From Oscillospiraceae bacterium (GTDB lineage Bacteria; Bacillota; Clostridia; Saccharofermentanales; Saccharofermentanaceae), in contig CADAKH010000011.1 in assembly GCA_902788505.1 (NCBI GenBank), positions 1 to 64,000 on the forward strand: a stretch of 64,000 nt of DNA, in the 5' to 3' direction. The notes beneath the pieces were generated by a model. That model was given only the letters and a program-made list of their open reading frames with translations. It had not been told where the DNA came from and searched no databases. Shown here piece after piece: positions 8,097 through 17,815 of this stretch. Each line of letters opens with the position of its first letter. The first letter of the stretch is position 1. Made by a program: the position numbers and the translations under genes.

Positions 8097-8427
8097 TCTT
8101 TTGTTCTTCGGCGTCTCTTATTACCCGTTGAGACACCTACTTCCTCCAAAATAATTCACGTCTGATTTTAACAATAATGGGGTGCGTTCGCAATTTTTCG
8201 GGTGAAGTTCGATTATTTAGCCAAAAACACTCCGAAAAGCAGTATTTATGCATGTTTTTCTGACAACGGATCTCACCGGAAACTGACATATATGTCGGAA
8301 ATTTACTTAATCTTTACAGTTATTTCATCAGGCGGATTACGGTGACTTAAAATGACCGCTTCAGCTGTGGCTGAATATTTATTTATATTTGTATTTTTCT
8401 GCGCGGTATATTAAACTTCTAGCAGTT
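8097..8427. other. Divergent spacer between glgP and the prepilin peptidase gene
   Basis: A 330-bp AT-rich region that must hold both divergent promoters. It contains a perfect 12-bp palindrome, GACATATATGTC (8285-8296), a plausible dimeric regulator site. I see no gene or riboswitch. Confidence 0.5.
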
Positions 8428-9315
8428 ATGAATGATGTTCTTTATTATGTTTTTGCCATTGCGGCAGGAGTGCTCGCAGGAGCTCTCATTACATATCTGT
8501 TCGGGAAGTTTCCCGATAAATGGCTTCAGGATTACGGTGTAACGCCGGAAGACCCTGATTACAGGCCGTCTAAGAGAATGAGACCTTTTCCGGAGGGCCT
8601 TATTGCTTGTGTTTTCTGTGCGGCCTGCTATTGTGCAACGATCTTTTTCTGTAAAGTCCAGTACATCTATATCTTCAGACCCATGCATCTGGCAGTGATC
8701 CTGCTCGTGATCCCTGTGCTGATGCTCGTTATGATGGCGGATAAGCTCAACAGGATCATTCCGGACCAGTTCTCGATTTACATTTCTTTATGCGGTGTTT
8801 TATCCATTTTGGCCGATATCTTTGAAGGATCCGTATGGTTCTCGCCTGATGCCAAGTGGTGGGTACCGGTCCTCAACAAGATCATTGCGTCCATCGTCGG
8901 AGGCGGCGTTATCTGGCTTATCGGATTCCTTTCCATCACATTCCTTGGCCGCGAAGGCATGGGAATGGGTGATATGAGACTCCTGTTTGCGACAGGACTT
9001 ATTACCGGATGCTACGGACTCATCGTTCTTATTTATGTATCGATATTCTCTGCGCTTGTGTTTGCGGTTCCGCTCCTCATCAGGAAGATGAAGAGGATCT
9101 CTGCTGAGAAGAAGAGGATTGCCGAAGCCGAAGACCCGAGGGCCGAGAAACTCAAACTTCAGCGCGAGAAAGCGGCCATACATTTTGCGGAAGATCCCGA
9201 TTATATGGCTTTCGGCCCTTTCCTCGCACTTGGATGCGCTGTTTTCGCGATCATGGAGCCTTTCTTCTTTGAAAAGATGTTCCAGTCGCTGGTACTTTTC
9301 GGAGTGTATTTCTGA
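8428..9315 (+). CDS. Prepilin peptidase (A24 family)
   Basis: 295 residues from the chosen ATG; a TTG at 8389 would add 13. Membrane aspartyl peptidase that cleaves type IV pilin or pseudopilin leaders. Several hydrophobic helices are seen. The two family aspartates appear as D-K-L-N-R-I-I-P-D (first site) and GMGMGDMRL (GxGD site), and FGPFLALG matches the family end. The N-terminal cytoplasmic zinc domain of classical PilD is absent; only a short 60-residue loop is present. A charged K/R/E-rich loop (about 220-255) separates the last helices. No pilin genes are in the window. The stop overlaps the next start (TGATG), so the pair is translationally coupled. Confidence 0.8.
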   Translation: MNDVLYYVFAIAAGVLAGALITYLFGKFPDKWLQDYGVTPEDPDYRPSKRMRPFPEGLIACVFCAACYCATIFFCKVQYIYIFRPMHLAVILLVIPVLMLVMMADKLNRIIPDQFSIYISLCGVLSILADIFEGSVWFSPDAKWWVPVLNKIIASIVGGGVIWLIGFLSITFLGREGMGMGDMRLLFATGLITGCYGLIVLIYVSIFSALVFAVPLLIRKMKRISAEKKRIAEAEDPRAEKLKLQREKAAIHFAEDPDYMAFGPFLALGCAVFAIMEPFFFEKMFQSLVLFGVYF

Positions 9316-10325
9316 TGGACGTCATGAGGTCTGTCAAAGACCACATAGTTCGGGCATTTAAGATTCCGGATCCTTATAACTGGGGTTATCCGGTGTTTTT
9401 CGGCGCAGTCGGATTCGCTTTCTCTTATTTTCTGCTGAAATTGCTTTTTGCCGGCACTTTTGATTTCTCATCCACATCCCTTATCGGCTGTGCGGTCACT
9501 GTAATCCTTCTTGTGATGTTTGCATTTGTTGCACCGGCTGTCCTGATCGCCGAAAGAGGCGGGATCAATATCACTGGCCGTTATACGGGTGTAGGAGCGC
9601 TTATACTGTCATTCCTTTCGGGCGCCCCGATCTATCTTATCAAGGTATCCTTCCATAATCTGTCGGTTGCTTTCTGGCTCAAAAACGGCGGATCTGTCAT
9701 ATTCCCGGCTGTCTTTTACCATGTCGGCGAAGTTTCCGGACAGACTCTGCTCCTGCAGGTGCTTATAGATACTGTTATTCCGGCATTCGGTTTCTCGCTG
9801 TTTTTCCTGGGTGCCGTATGGCAGGGATTCTCCGAGAAGAACAGACGCCTGGCATTTGTGATCATCCCATTGCTTATAGCGCTTTTCTCATTCGATTTTA
9901 CTGATATCGTTGCCATCTTCATTATCGGTTTGTGGCTTTGCATAGTCCGCAACCATACGGAGAATATCTACGGACCGATCCTGGCTTTGATCGGCGCGCG
10001 TCTTACGGGAATCCTGTTAGACAGCATTATCGGGGAGATCGATCTTACGACTATAAGAGTTTACAGTGATATACCGAGTACTATTTACTTTTCCTGTATT
10101 CCGGCGCTCATTGTCGCTGCAATCCTGATGGCATTTTTCAGAAAGACCCTGGGCGAGTTCCATTTTGCATACAGCGCCGACATATACGGCGATAACAGAA
10201 AGCCTGACGAGAAGGACGGCGGCAAAGCCGGCGGTTTTTTCAAAGGAATCAACCTTACATTCGTTTTGGGGATTATAATATTGGTTGCCATGTGGATGGT
10301 GCTTTTAAAGGGTATAAGAATATAA
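9315..10325 (+). CDS. Polytopic membrane protein, possibly a degenerate CPBP/Abi-type protein
   Basis: 336 residues with about 8 predicted membrane helices. The start overlaps the stop of the prepilin peptidase gene. A late segment, ENIYGPILALIGARLTG, resembles motif 2 of CPBP (CAAX-protease-like) membrane proteins, which usually reads N-x-W-x-P-I-x-x-H. The expected EExxxR of motif 1 and the histidine are not evident, so catalysis is unlikely or the resemblance is superficial. A short charged loop rich in Asp, Lys and Gly (about 292-306) precedes the last helix. The function is unknown; coupling suggests a role with the upstream peptidase. Confidence 0.55.
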   Translation: MDVMRSVKDHIVRAFKIPDPYNWGYPVFFGAVGFAFSYFLLKLLFAGTFDFSSTSLIGCAVTVILLVMFAFVAPAVLIAERGGINITGRYTGVGALILSFLSGAPIYLIKVSFHNLSVAFWLKNGGSVIFPAVFYHVGEVSGQTLLLQVLIDTVIPAFGFSLFFLGAVWQGFSEKNRRLAFVIIPLLIALFSFDFTDIVAIFIIGLWLCIVRNHTENIYGPILALIGARLTGILLDSIIGEIDLTTIRVYSDIPSTIYFSCIPALIVAAILMAFFRKTLGEFHFAYSADIYGDNRKPDEKDGGKAGGFFKGINLTFVLGIIILVAMWMVLLKGIRI

Positions 10326-10392
10326 TGGTCCGCAGCCGGCACTGGGGATGAAGACCTGCGGCAGTTATTAACAGACAGAAAGAAAAGATAAG

Positions 10393-11709
10393 ATGGGTAA
10401 TAAAAATAAGAGCCTGACTGATATAGAGAGATATAACCGTGACCGTGCATCGGTCATGTCCATGCTCAAGTTTATTCTGACGGTAGTGATAATCGTAGCA
10501 TTCTGCTATGTGGGCAAGGTCGTTGCGGTGATCCTCGTTCCATTCCTTATCGGATTCCTGCTTTCCAAGACGTCCATCCTTATAGCGAAGCCTCTGTCAA
10601 TGCTTTTCGATAAGGATTCTTCGAAGATCAAGCCCGGCAAAAAGAAGTCAACACATACCAAAGTTGCTCTGGTTGTCTATGTTATCCTCAACATCTTCGT
10701 TGTTTTCGTGATAATCCTTACCTGTATTGGTCTGGTCTATCAGGTGAACAGCCTGCTTGTAACAGTTGCCGAGGCGACCAGGAACTTCAAACCGGCAGAG
10801 ATCATCAATGTTCAGCTCCTGGACCGTTACAGTGTTGAAAACGGCGGATTCCTGACACCCGAGATGATAGACTCGATCAAGGAAAACATCACCAATATGG
10901 GTCAGACTGTTGTAAAGAACATCCCTCAGGTGATAAGTTCATCTCTTTCAGCCGTATGGAAGCTCGTCGGCAACCTGCCTTATGCGATCTTCTTTGTCAT
11001 CAGCATCATCCTGAGCGGCTTCTACTTCATCAACGACGGCCCCGCCGTGCTGAAGTTCTTCGTAAAGAACACACCGAGCAAGAAATTCCGCAACAGAGTC
11101 TTCACGCTTCTCAATGAGCTTTCACTCCTTGTATTCCGTGTCCTTGGCGGATACTTCACGCTCTTTGTCATAACTGCGGTTGAATCATTTGTCGTATTCC
11201 TTGCGGCAGGTCTCCGCGAATATGCGATCGTACTCGCGATCGTTACTGCTCTTATCGATTTCCTTCCGGTACTCGGCATAAGTGTCACGATGCTTCCGAT
11301 GTTCATATATCTTATTGCACACGGGCAGTATGTCGGTGCCGCAGTTATCGTTATCGGCTATGTCATCATGACGATCATCCGCCGTTTCATCGAGCCGCCG
11401 ATCCTGGGCAAATCAATGCATCTGCATCCTTTGATCACGCTTCTGTCCATGGCGGCAGGTGTATACATCTGGGGTGCACCCGGATTCCTTTTGGGACCTG
11501 TACTTGCGATCATCATCATCCAGGCGCTCAAGGTTTTCGAGATCGATAAGAAAGCCGGGCAGTATTTCTCCGGTATCCTGGACAGGCTTATGAGCGACAA
11601 GGATGAAAAGGGAAGGAAAAAGAATGAAGACTGTGATTCTGATCCGGAAGAGACTGAAGAGTCAGACGATCCCTCTGAAAAGAAAGGCATTAAAGTAGAG
11701 CAGCAATAA
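10393..11709 (+). CDS. AI-2E family transporter (YtvI/YdbO-like permease)
   Basis: 438 residues. Membrane permease of the PF01594 family, whose members export autoinducer-2 or other small molecules. Two N-terminal helices (about 20-65) are followed by a helix near 95-115, a soluble stretch, and then a cluster of helices between about 195 and 370. The family-typical GFYFINDGP and FIEPPILGKSMHLHPL segments are present. The C-terminal 60 residues are charged (Lys/Glu/Asp-rich) and cytoplasmic. The ATG follows AAGAAAAGATAAG, a modest ribosome site. It may be co-transcribed with the two genes upstream. Confidence 0.85.
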   Translation: MGNKNKSLTDIERYNRDRASVMSMLKFILTVVIIVAFCYVGKVVAVILVPFLIGFLLSKTSILIAKPLSMLFDKDSSKIKPGKKKSTHTKVALVVYVILNIFVVFVIILTCIGLVYQVNSLLVTVAEATRNFKPAEIINVQLLDRYSVENGGFLTPEMIDSIKENITNMGQTVVKNIPQVISSSLSAVWKLVGNLPYAIFFVISIILSGFYFINDGPAVLKFFVKNTPSKKFRNRVFTLLNELSLLVFRVLGGYFTLFVITAVESFVVFLAAGLREYAIVLAIVTALIDFLPVLGISVTMLPMFIYLIAHGQYVGAAVIVIGYVIMTIIRRFIEPPILGKSMHLHPLITLLSMAAGVYIWGAPGFLLGPVLAIIIIQALKVFEIDKKAGQYFSGILDRLMSDKDEKGRKKNEDCDSDPEETEESDDPSEKKGIKVEQQ

Positions 11710-11831
11710 CCAGATCAGTGTAAATCCGGACGATTACTATATCCGCAATAAGAAACCATATGCCGTATTAAGGCCTCGAAAACCTGCATATAAACATCTG
11801 ATCTTCAGAATACCATACAAAATAAAAACAC

Positions 11832-11862
11832 CCGTAAGACGTGGATTCACATGCTTACGGGC
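11832..11862. terminator. Intrinsic terminator between convergent genes
   Basis: Stem CCCGTAAG/CTTACGGG. On the minus strand it is followed by GTGTTTTTATTTT, so it best fits the GH120 gene. The + strand side (CGTCTGTTTCTTTG) could also stop the transporter transcript. Confidence 0.75.
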
Positions 11863-11883
11863 GTCTGTTTCTTTGTTCGCAAA

Positions 11884-13872
11884 TTACAGAATGACGTTTT
11901 TGTCTTTGAGATCGAGTGAAGCGAACGGACCGGGGATGATGGCTTTGCGCTTGTTGCCGAAGTAGTCTTCATCGAAGGTGATGTCGTTGCCGTCGCGGTC
12001 TTCGAATCTCTGCTGAGGTTCGAATGCCTTGCCGAGTGTGTCGGTGTCGATCAGGGCAGAAGTGAAGCCTCCGATCGCATCAGCAAGATTTGTATCAAGA
12101 TATACCTTGCCGTCTTCTTCTCTGACATCCACACGGATCTCAGTCTTGTCATCGAAAAGGAAATTCTTCTCCTGGCAGAAGTGCAAAGCGCCGCCGAGAT
12201 AAGCATTGCCTTCGATCCAGACGGGGAGTTTGTCGAAGTGAGCCTTTGCTATCTTCATCATGTCAGGTGTCTCGGTGTCAAGGTCGAATCTCTTGATCCA
12301 GTCTTCATAGATCGGATAGTGATCCCATACATGTGTGCCGACGACACGTTCTTCCTCTTCGATATGTCCGCTCGGAAAGCGTGTTACGAGTGAAGCCTTC
12401 GGATGCTTCTGGAAGAAGATGTTATTGTAGAATCTGTCATCTCCGTGAAGGATCGTCATGAAGCCCATGACTTCAGTTCTGTGCGGCATATGGTACGGAG
12501 TGTAGCGCCAGTCGGTGCCCGCGCCTACGGATGTAAATGCACCGCAGATGAGATTGTGTACCATCGCGACACCCTGTGTAGCGATCCTGAGAGATGCATC
12601 GGAAAGAAGGATGTTGTTGTCGATAAGTGTCGGACCGTGTCCTACTTCAACGAAGATATCCTCGCTTCCCATCGCACCGTCCAAAGGAGTAGCGAATTCA
12701 GGTCTCTGGTTATCGTGGAGAAGGTTCTGTGTAATTCTTGTGCCCTGAGCTTCCCAGTCTGTCCAGATACCCATCGTTGAATGATGGATATGGTTGCGTC
12801 TCATGACAACATCGATGGCTGCGTGAAGCTTAATGCCTGCGACTTCCGCACCGCCAAGTTCCATCATGTTATTGATGTGGTGAATATGGTTGTCTTCAAT
12901 AGTTGAGAATACTGCACCCATACGGCCGATAATGCCGCCCTGCTCGCAGTGGTGAATGTTGTTGCGGCGTACGATGTGGCTTCCGATATTTTCCTTGAGC
13001 CAGCCGTGATACTGGCCTCTGCAGACTGCATCACGCTCCATCTGTGTCGGGCTCTTAAGATGCTCATATGTGAAATAGTGGTTGTTCTCGGGATCCAGAT
13101 ATTTGCCGAGACTGATGCCGGAGCACTTTGCGAAGTAAACCTCGTTGTCTTCAATGATCCAGCCCTTTGACCAGTGAGGTCCTATCATTCCTTCCTGCCA
13201 TGCTGCCGGAGGAGCCCAGTTGGTAGCGGCCTTGCAGATCTTGAATCCTCTTACTGTGATATAGTTTCTGCCTGTCTCTGCGGGGAAGAAACACATTCTC
13301 CTGACATTGATCTCTGCCATCTCGTTGTTGGGGTTAAGGCCTGAGAAATTAGCGTAGATGACTGTCTTGTCACCGTCCTGCTCCGCATACCATTTGTAAG
13401 ATGCCTCTTCGGGTACCCATGAATGCGGCCAGGGTTCCGCCTTGATGACTTCCTCAACGGAAGCTGCCTCGTAGAGTCTTCTGTCATTGATATATACACA
13501 GCCGACATGCTTTTCGCGCTTTGCGAAATACCAGTCGCCGTAAACATATGTCGTATAAGGGTTATAGTCGGGATCGAAGATCGAGTCATCGACCTTAGCA
13601 ACCCAGATGCCGCCTTCGTACTGTTCCCAGTTGGTGATCCTCTCAGCGCCTGTGATCGTTGCTCCGAGAGGCTCGTCACTTACATAAGTGATGCGCGCAT
13701 CTTCGGTGCCGCCGTTTTTGGGAGACACGTATTCTCTATATACACCGGGTGCCACATGGACTGTATCACCGGGCATCGCTATTGCAGCTGCTTCAGAGAT
13801 CGTTCTGAACGGTTTTTCCCTGGTGCCGTCGCCTGAGTTGTTAAGGGCTTTGATGTCAACATAAAGTTCCAT
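11884..13872 (-). CDS. GH120 beta-xylosidase, parallel beta-helix
   Basis: 662 residues from the chosen ATG, which has AGAGGT 7 nt upstream; an earlier in-frame start at 14016 would add an implausible leader. Family 120 enzymes release xylose from xylo-oligosaccharides. The protein opens with a beta-helix start (GTREKPFRTISEAAAIAMPGD). It matches the Thermoanaerobacterium XylC pattern through GDWYFAKREK, NRHIH-type turns and GIKLHAAIDV. The likely nucleophile Asp lies in WTDWEAQGT and the acid/base Glu in IFVEVGHGP. There is no signal peptide, so it probably acts inside the cell on imported oligosaccharides. No transporter is adjacent. Confidence 0.88.
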   Translation of the reverse strand: MELYVDIKALNNSGDGTREKPFRTISEAAAIAMPGDTVHVAPGVYREYVSPKNGGTEDARITYVSDEPLGATITGAERITNWEQYEGGIWVAKVDDSIFDPDYNPYTTYVYGDWYFAKREKHVGCVYINDRRLYEAASVEEVIKAEPWPHSWVPEEASYKWYAEQDGDKTVIYANFSGLNPNNEMAEINVRRMCFFPAETGRNYITVRGFKICKAATNWAPPAAWQEGMIGPHWSKGWIIEDNEVYFAKCSGISLGKYLDPENNHYFTYEHLKSPTQMERDAVCRGQYHGWLKENIGSHIVRRNNIHHCEQGGIIGRMGAVFSTIEDNHIHHINNMMELGGAEVAGIKLHAAIDVVMRRNHIHHSTMGIWTDWEAQGTRITQNLLHDNQRPEFATPLDGAMGSEDIFVEVGHGPTLIDNNILLSDASLRIATQGVAMVHNLICGAFTSVGAGTDWRYTPYHMPHRTEVMGFMTILHGDDRFYNNIFFQKHPKASLVTRFPSGHIEEEERVVGTHVWDHYPIYEDWIKRFDLDTETPDMMKIAKAHFDKLPVWIEGNAYLGGALHFCQEKNFLFDDKTEIRVDVREEDGKVYLDTNLADAIGGFTSALIDTDTLGKAFEPQQRFEDRDGNDITFDEDYFGNKRKAIIPGPFASLDLKDKNVIL

Positions 13873-14095
13873 GGCAGTACCTCTTTCCGATGGGGATTTA
13901 TAGATATAAGTTAAATATAACAACGCGCGAAAAATATGTATATAACAATTCGGGAAATTAGTGTCGTAAAGGTTTTCGAGAAGGAACCGGTGGTGACCGG
14001 GGCAGAAGAATGGCACATTTGCGGAGTCAGCTTTGCTGAAATCACGGTTTTTGGAGAAAAATAAGCAAAGCTCAAAGAAATTTCGAAATTAGTTG

Positions 14096-14183
14096 TTGAC
14101 AGTCATTTGGAGCGGTGTTATATTTACTACGACAGCCGTAGTACGACAGTCGTAACAACGACACTCGTAGTACGACAGCCGTA
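14096..14183 (+). promoter_or_regulatory. Sigma-A promoter with four tandem operator-like palindromes
   Basis: TTGACA at 14096-14101, a 17-bp spacer and TATATT at 14119-14124. Downstream are four copies of the 13-bp TACGACnnnCGTA at 14128, 14142, 14157 (AACGACACTCGTA) and 14171, spaced 14-15 bp. Copy 2 is a perfect odd palindrome. The array covers the start site and 5' leader of padR, as expected for strong autorepression. Confidence 0.85.
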
Positions 14184-14204
14184 ATAAGTGGAAGGAGATA
14201 GACT

Positions 14205-14552
14205 ATGGCAGAGATCAGCAGTGATGTCATCAGAGGGTACAACGACATAATTATCCTCTACCTGCTTCTCAGTAACCCGTCCTACGGATATGAGATCTCC
14301 AAGCAGATCAGGACGATGTCCGAAGATAAGTACATTATCAAGGAAACGACGCTCTATTCGGCTTTTACCAGAATGGAGAAGAACGGGTTTATCGAGTCAT
14401 TCGTAGATGAAGATCTGGCAGGCGGAAAGAAGAGGACCTACTACCGCATCACAGAGACCGGCAGGGAGCATTACCGGGCGAAGTGTGAGGAGTGGACACT
14501 CACAAAGGAAGTTATAGAAAAGTTTATTGCAGATGAGGGGAGACTCGTATGA
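14205..14552 (+). CDS. PadR family transcriptional regulator
   Basis: 115 residues. Winged-helix repressor family; the winged helix spans about 10-85 with the typical LLSNPSYGYEISKQI and TLYSAFTRMEKNGFIES motifs, followed by GGKKRTYYRIT (the wing). The C-terminal helix is short, so it belongs to the small PadR-s2 class that dimerises through it. The ribosome site GGAGAT precedes the ATG. The stop overlaps the next start (ATGA). It is probably autoregulated through the repeats just upstream and controls the coupled membrane gene. Confidence 0.92.
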   Translation: MAEISSDVIRGYNDIIILYLLLSNPSYGYEISKQIRTMSEDKYIIKETTLYSAFTRMEKNGFIESFVDEDLAGGKKRTYYRITETGREHYRAKCEEWTLTKEVIEKFIADEGRLV

Positions 14553-16201
14553 ACGCTATAAGAAACTATTTGGACAATATGTTCCGCAATCTTCCGAATA
14601 CGGAAGAGGTAAGGAGAGCCAAGGCAGAGCTTCTCCAGATGATGGAAGATAAGTATGAAGAATTAATAAATGAGGGCAAATCCGAGAATGAGGCAGTAGG
14701 CATCGTAATCTCCGAATTCGGTAATCTCGATGAACTCGCTGAATCCCTTGGAATTCAGGAAGCGGTAACTGAGAATCCCGATGAGGATAAGCCGATGCTC
14801 TCAATGGAAAGAGTAAAGGAATATCTCGCCATGATAGGCCGGAGATCAGTGCTTCTTCCTTTGGGAATCGCACTCTGTATCTTCAGCGTAGCAATGAATA
14901 TCATTGCTGAGGCGTTATCACTTCCGGAAGAACTCATAGGTGTAGGCGGAATGTTCAGTTTGATTGCCGTTGCGGTCGGTCTTTTTATCTTCACCGGTAT
15001 CAAATATAAAGAGTTTGCCGAAGTAAGGAGAAAAGAGTGCTCACTCAGCATAGAGAGTGCGGAATATGTAAGAAATGAGCGTAAGAGTTTCAAGAGCACT
15101 TACGGAATCATGTCTTCCTGCGGTATCGGACTCTGCATCTTAAGCGTTCTGAATCCGATCATCTTCGACAAGATCGCTTATCTGAGTTCTGATTTCGGTG
15201 CGGCTATGTTCTTTCTTTTCGTTGCAGGCGGTGTATTCCTTATCACATCCGCAAACATGAAAATGGACGGATACGACAGGCTTTTACAGCTTAATGAATC
15301 AGGCAAGATGAGCGAGGAATTCGTTCCAAAGTCAGACAGAAGAGTTAATAAGGCACCTATCATCATCTGTTCAATTATTGCAGCAGTAGTAGTTTTGTGC
15401 ACACTCAGTGTCAGATTCATACTTCCCTTTGTTACAGGTGTTTTCATAAAGGGCGATGTTACTGATATAGTAGAAACAACATATGATTTGGGAACAGGTG
15501 ATAATGTGAATTATTCAAGTGATGCAAAAGGTGAAGTAAATATGATCAAGATGGATCTTACTGCATGCTCGGTCAATATCTCAGTTGCAGACGGCAGCGG
15601 ACTCATCAGCGCAGAGTACAGCGGAGAAAAGAGACTCAAGCCCGAGATCTCTCTGGAGAACGGAAAACTCGTTATTAACCAGAAAGGCAGCAATTTCAGA
15701 TTCTATGGTATTTCAACATCATTCAACAAGCCGGTACTTAATATCGTGCTTGGAAGTGATGTAAAGCTCGAAGATATCGAGATCAAGAGCGATGCAGGTG
15801 ATATCAATATGGACGGCATCAATTCAGATTATTTCTATGGAGAATTCAGTGCCGGTAATGTGATCGTTGATAACTGCACATTCCGCAAATTTGAGATCGA
15901 CACGGATGCAGGCAATATCGAGATCGATAATTCTGACATGAAGATCATAAAGATCGAAACAGATGCAGGAAACATCGAGATCAAGAATACAAAACCCGAA
16001 GAAATTGAGGTCAACACAGATTTCGGTAATGTCGAGATCAACGGAATCAGCGATCTTGATGCTTACGATATCGAGTGTGATATCGATGCGGGAATCGTAA
16101 AGGTAGGCAATTCCTCATTCGGAAATAAATATCACAAAAACGGCAGCGGATCAGGATCGATCAAGGTCAGTGTAGATGCAGGCAATATCGAGATCAGCTG
16201 A
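14549..16201 (+). CDS. HAAS-domain membrane protein with DUF4097 adhesin-like beta domain
   Basis: 550 residues, coupled to padR by ATGA. The first ~75 residues form the helical HAAS/DUF1700 module (NTEEVRRAKAELLQMMEDKY and SENEAVGIVISEFG). Several membrane helices follow, near residues 100-140, 190-235 and 270-300. The exported C-terminal half is a DUF4097-type beta structure with four or more copies of a repeat based on D-A-G-N-I-E-I. PadR-HAAS-DUF4097 sets occur widely in Firmicutes and are linked to envelope stress sensing. The specific signal here is unknown. Confidence 0.85.
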   Translation: MNAIRNYLDNMFRNLPNTEEVRRAKAELLQMMEDKYEELINEGKSENEAVGIVISEFGNLDELAESLGIQEAVTENPDEDKPMLSMERVKEYLAMIGRRSVLLPLGIALCIFSVAMNIIAEALSLPEELIGVGGMFSLIAVAVGLFIFTGIKYKEFAEVRRKECSLSIESAEYVRNERKSFKSTYGIMSSCGIGLCILSVLNPIIFDKIAYLSSDFGAAMFFLFVAGGVFLITSANMKMDGYDRLLQLNESGKMSEEFVPKSDRRVNKAPIIICSIIAAVVVLCTLSVRFILPFVTGVFIKGDVTDIVETTYDLGTGDNVNYSSDAKGEVNMIKMDLTACSVNISVADGSGLISAEYSGEKRLKPEISLENGKLVINQKGSNFRFYGISTSFNKPVLNIVLGSDVKLEDIEIKSDAGDINMDGINSDYFYGEFSAGNVIVDNCTFRKFEIDTDAGNIEIDNSDMKIIKIETDAGNIEIKNTKPEEIEVNTDFGNVEINGISDLDAYDIECDIDAGIVKVGNSSFGNKYHKNGSGSGSIKVSVDAGNIEIS

Positions 16202-16280
16202 TCCCGGTAATACCCTGGTACAGGGATAGATAAAGACACTTGTCTAAAGGCACAGGTATATCTGAAAGGAGATTTATAAG

Positions 16281-16700
16281 ATGCCCGAAAAAGAAGTGAT
16301 CCGGACGCTTTGTCAAAAAGCGGTCGACATGAGATCTGAAAGTTATGCTCCATATTCGGATTTTCTCGTGGGCAGTGCGGTCCTGACCGATGACGGTAAG
16401 ATCTTTACCGGCTGCAATATCGAGAACAGTGCATTCGGCCCCTCCATATGTGCTGAAAGAACAGCGATAGCAAAAGCTGTGAGTGAAGGATACAGGGATT
16501 TTGCTGCCATTGCGATCGCGGGTGGAAGAAGAGACGGAGAACTTCAGTATTGTTCACCGTGTGGCGTTTGCCGGCAGGTGATGAGGGAATTCTGCAAGCC
16601 TTCTTTCAAGATATACCTGGCCAAAAGTGCCGATGATTACAAAGAATTCACTTTAGGTGATCTCCTGCCCGAGAGCTTCGGGCCGGATAATTTAAGTTAA
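16281..16700 (+). CDS. cdd: Cytidine deaminase
   Basis: 139 residues, full length. Zinc-dependent hydrolytic deamination of cytidine and deoxycytidine in pyrimidine salvage. NIENSAFGPSICAERTAI holds the zinc Cys and catalytic Glu, and CSPCGVCRQVMREF supplies the other zinc cysteines. N-terminal YAPYSDFLVGSA is the substrate pocket. The ATG has GAAAGGAG upstream. It stands alone between the PadR pair and a hairpin-rich spacer. Confidence 0.95.
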   Translation: MPEKEVIRTLCQKAVDMRSESYAPYSDFLVGSAVLTDDGKIFTGCNIENSAFGPSICAERTAIAKAVSEGYRDFAAIAIAGGRRDGELQYCSPCGVCRQVMREFCKPSFKIYLAKSADDYKEFTLGDLLPESFGPDNLS

Positions 16701-16824
16701 GACTTCGGAGGTGTTCGAATATGTCCCCGAACGTTGGATTTGGAAGCGTTTTCGGGGGCGCCCGGCGATTGCCGCCGAAAACAAAGGAATAAGGATCAGG
16801 AAAAGGGAAGTTTAAGAAAATAAG

Positions 16825-16856
16825 CAGCCGGGCATTTGTCCGGCTGTTACTTTTTA
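16825..16856 (+). terminator. Intrinsic terminator before the alpha/beta hydrolase gene
   Basis: Stem CAGCCGG/CCGGCTG with an 8-nt loop, then TTACTTTTT. The spacer also has an upstream CCCCGAA/TTCGGGG arm pair (about 16724-16757). Because the hairpin abuts the ribosome site of the next gene, it could act as an attenuator, though simple termination of cdd is likelier. Confidence 0.65.
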
Positions 16857-16867
16857 CGGAGAAGAAT

Positions 16868-17815
16868 ATGAAGAAAGCATTGAAAGTAACCGGAAAGATC
16901 TTATTGGGAATTGTTGCCTTTATTGCAGTGGTATTGGCTGGAATATTTACTTACAACATAATCTGCTCGGCATCTGAGAAGGACCTGCTCGAGAATCAGT
17001 TATACGGCCGGAAGGTAGAAGTATACGGCCACGAAATGAGCATTTATGTATCAGGTTCAGGCGACCATACACTGGTATTCATGGCAGGCTCGGGTGACAG
17101 TGCGCCGATCATCGGTTATAAGAATTTCATTGACCGTTTTGATGAGGATTACAGAGTTGTAGTTATCGAGAAGTTCGGTTACGGATTCAGCGATGGCTTT
17201 GACGGTTCCAGAGATGTTGAGACGCGAGTAAAGCAGGACCGTGAAGCACTTAAGAGAGCAGGTGTTGAAGGCCCTTACATCTTGTGCCCGCATTCCTATT
17301 CAGGTCTTGAGACAGTTTACTGGGCGCAGACTTATCCTGATGAAGTTGAAGCAATTATCGGTCTGGATATGGCAGTTCCCGCAGCATATGACATGATGGA
17401 TGAGAAGCATATAGATTCGGAATCTTCAGTATATTTCTGGTCGAGAGTTGCAAGGAATGCGGGAATCGTAAGACTCATTGCAGGCGCTACGATCCCTGAA
17501 GGTTATTCCGATATGGAAGTAAAGAGTGCAATGGCACTTGTGTGCAGCAGGTTCTCGAATGAGACATTTGCGAATGAATGCAAATACATCATTCACGACC
17601 GCACGGTCATCGAGAGCCAGGCAATGCCTGACGTTCCTACTCTTTTAATCGTTTCTGACGGAACCATTGACGAAGGCTGGATTGGCTTTGAGAACGACTA
17701 TGCCGAACAGATCACTGATGTAACAACTGTCCAGCTTGACTGCGGCCACTCAGTATATATAGAAGAACCTGATAAGTGCGAAGAAGCGATCCGTGAATTC
17801 ATGAAGGGACTGTAA
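16868..17815 (+). CDS. Membrane-anchored alpha/beta hydrolase
   Basis: 315 residues. An N-terminal signal-anchor helix (about 10-30) places the enzyme outside the membrane. The fold is recognisable from LVFMAGSGDSAP (oxyanion loop), VVIEKFGYGFSD and the nucleophile elbow CPHSYSGLE, with Ser in place of the usual G-x-S-x-G flank. The late CGHSVYIEEPD supplies the catalytic His. The substrate is unknown; short-chain esterase or peptidase activity is a family-level guess. GGAG lies 7 nt before the ATG. Confidence 0.8.
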   Translation: MKKALKVTGKILLGIVAFIAVVLAGIFTYNIICSASEKDLLENQLYGRKVEVYGHEMSIYVSGSGDHTLVFMAGSGDSAPIIGYKNFIDRFDEDYRVVVIEKFGYGFSDGFDGSRDVETRVKQDREALKRAGVEGPYILCPHSYSGLETVYWAQTYPDEVEAIIGLDMAVPAAYDMMDEKHIDSESSVYFWSRVARNAGIVRLIAGATIPEGYSDMEVKSAMALVCSRFSNETFANECKYIIHDRTVIESQAMPDVPTLLIVSDGTIDEGWIGFENDYAEQITDVTTVQLDCGHSVYIEEPDKCEEAIREFMKGL

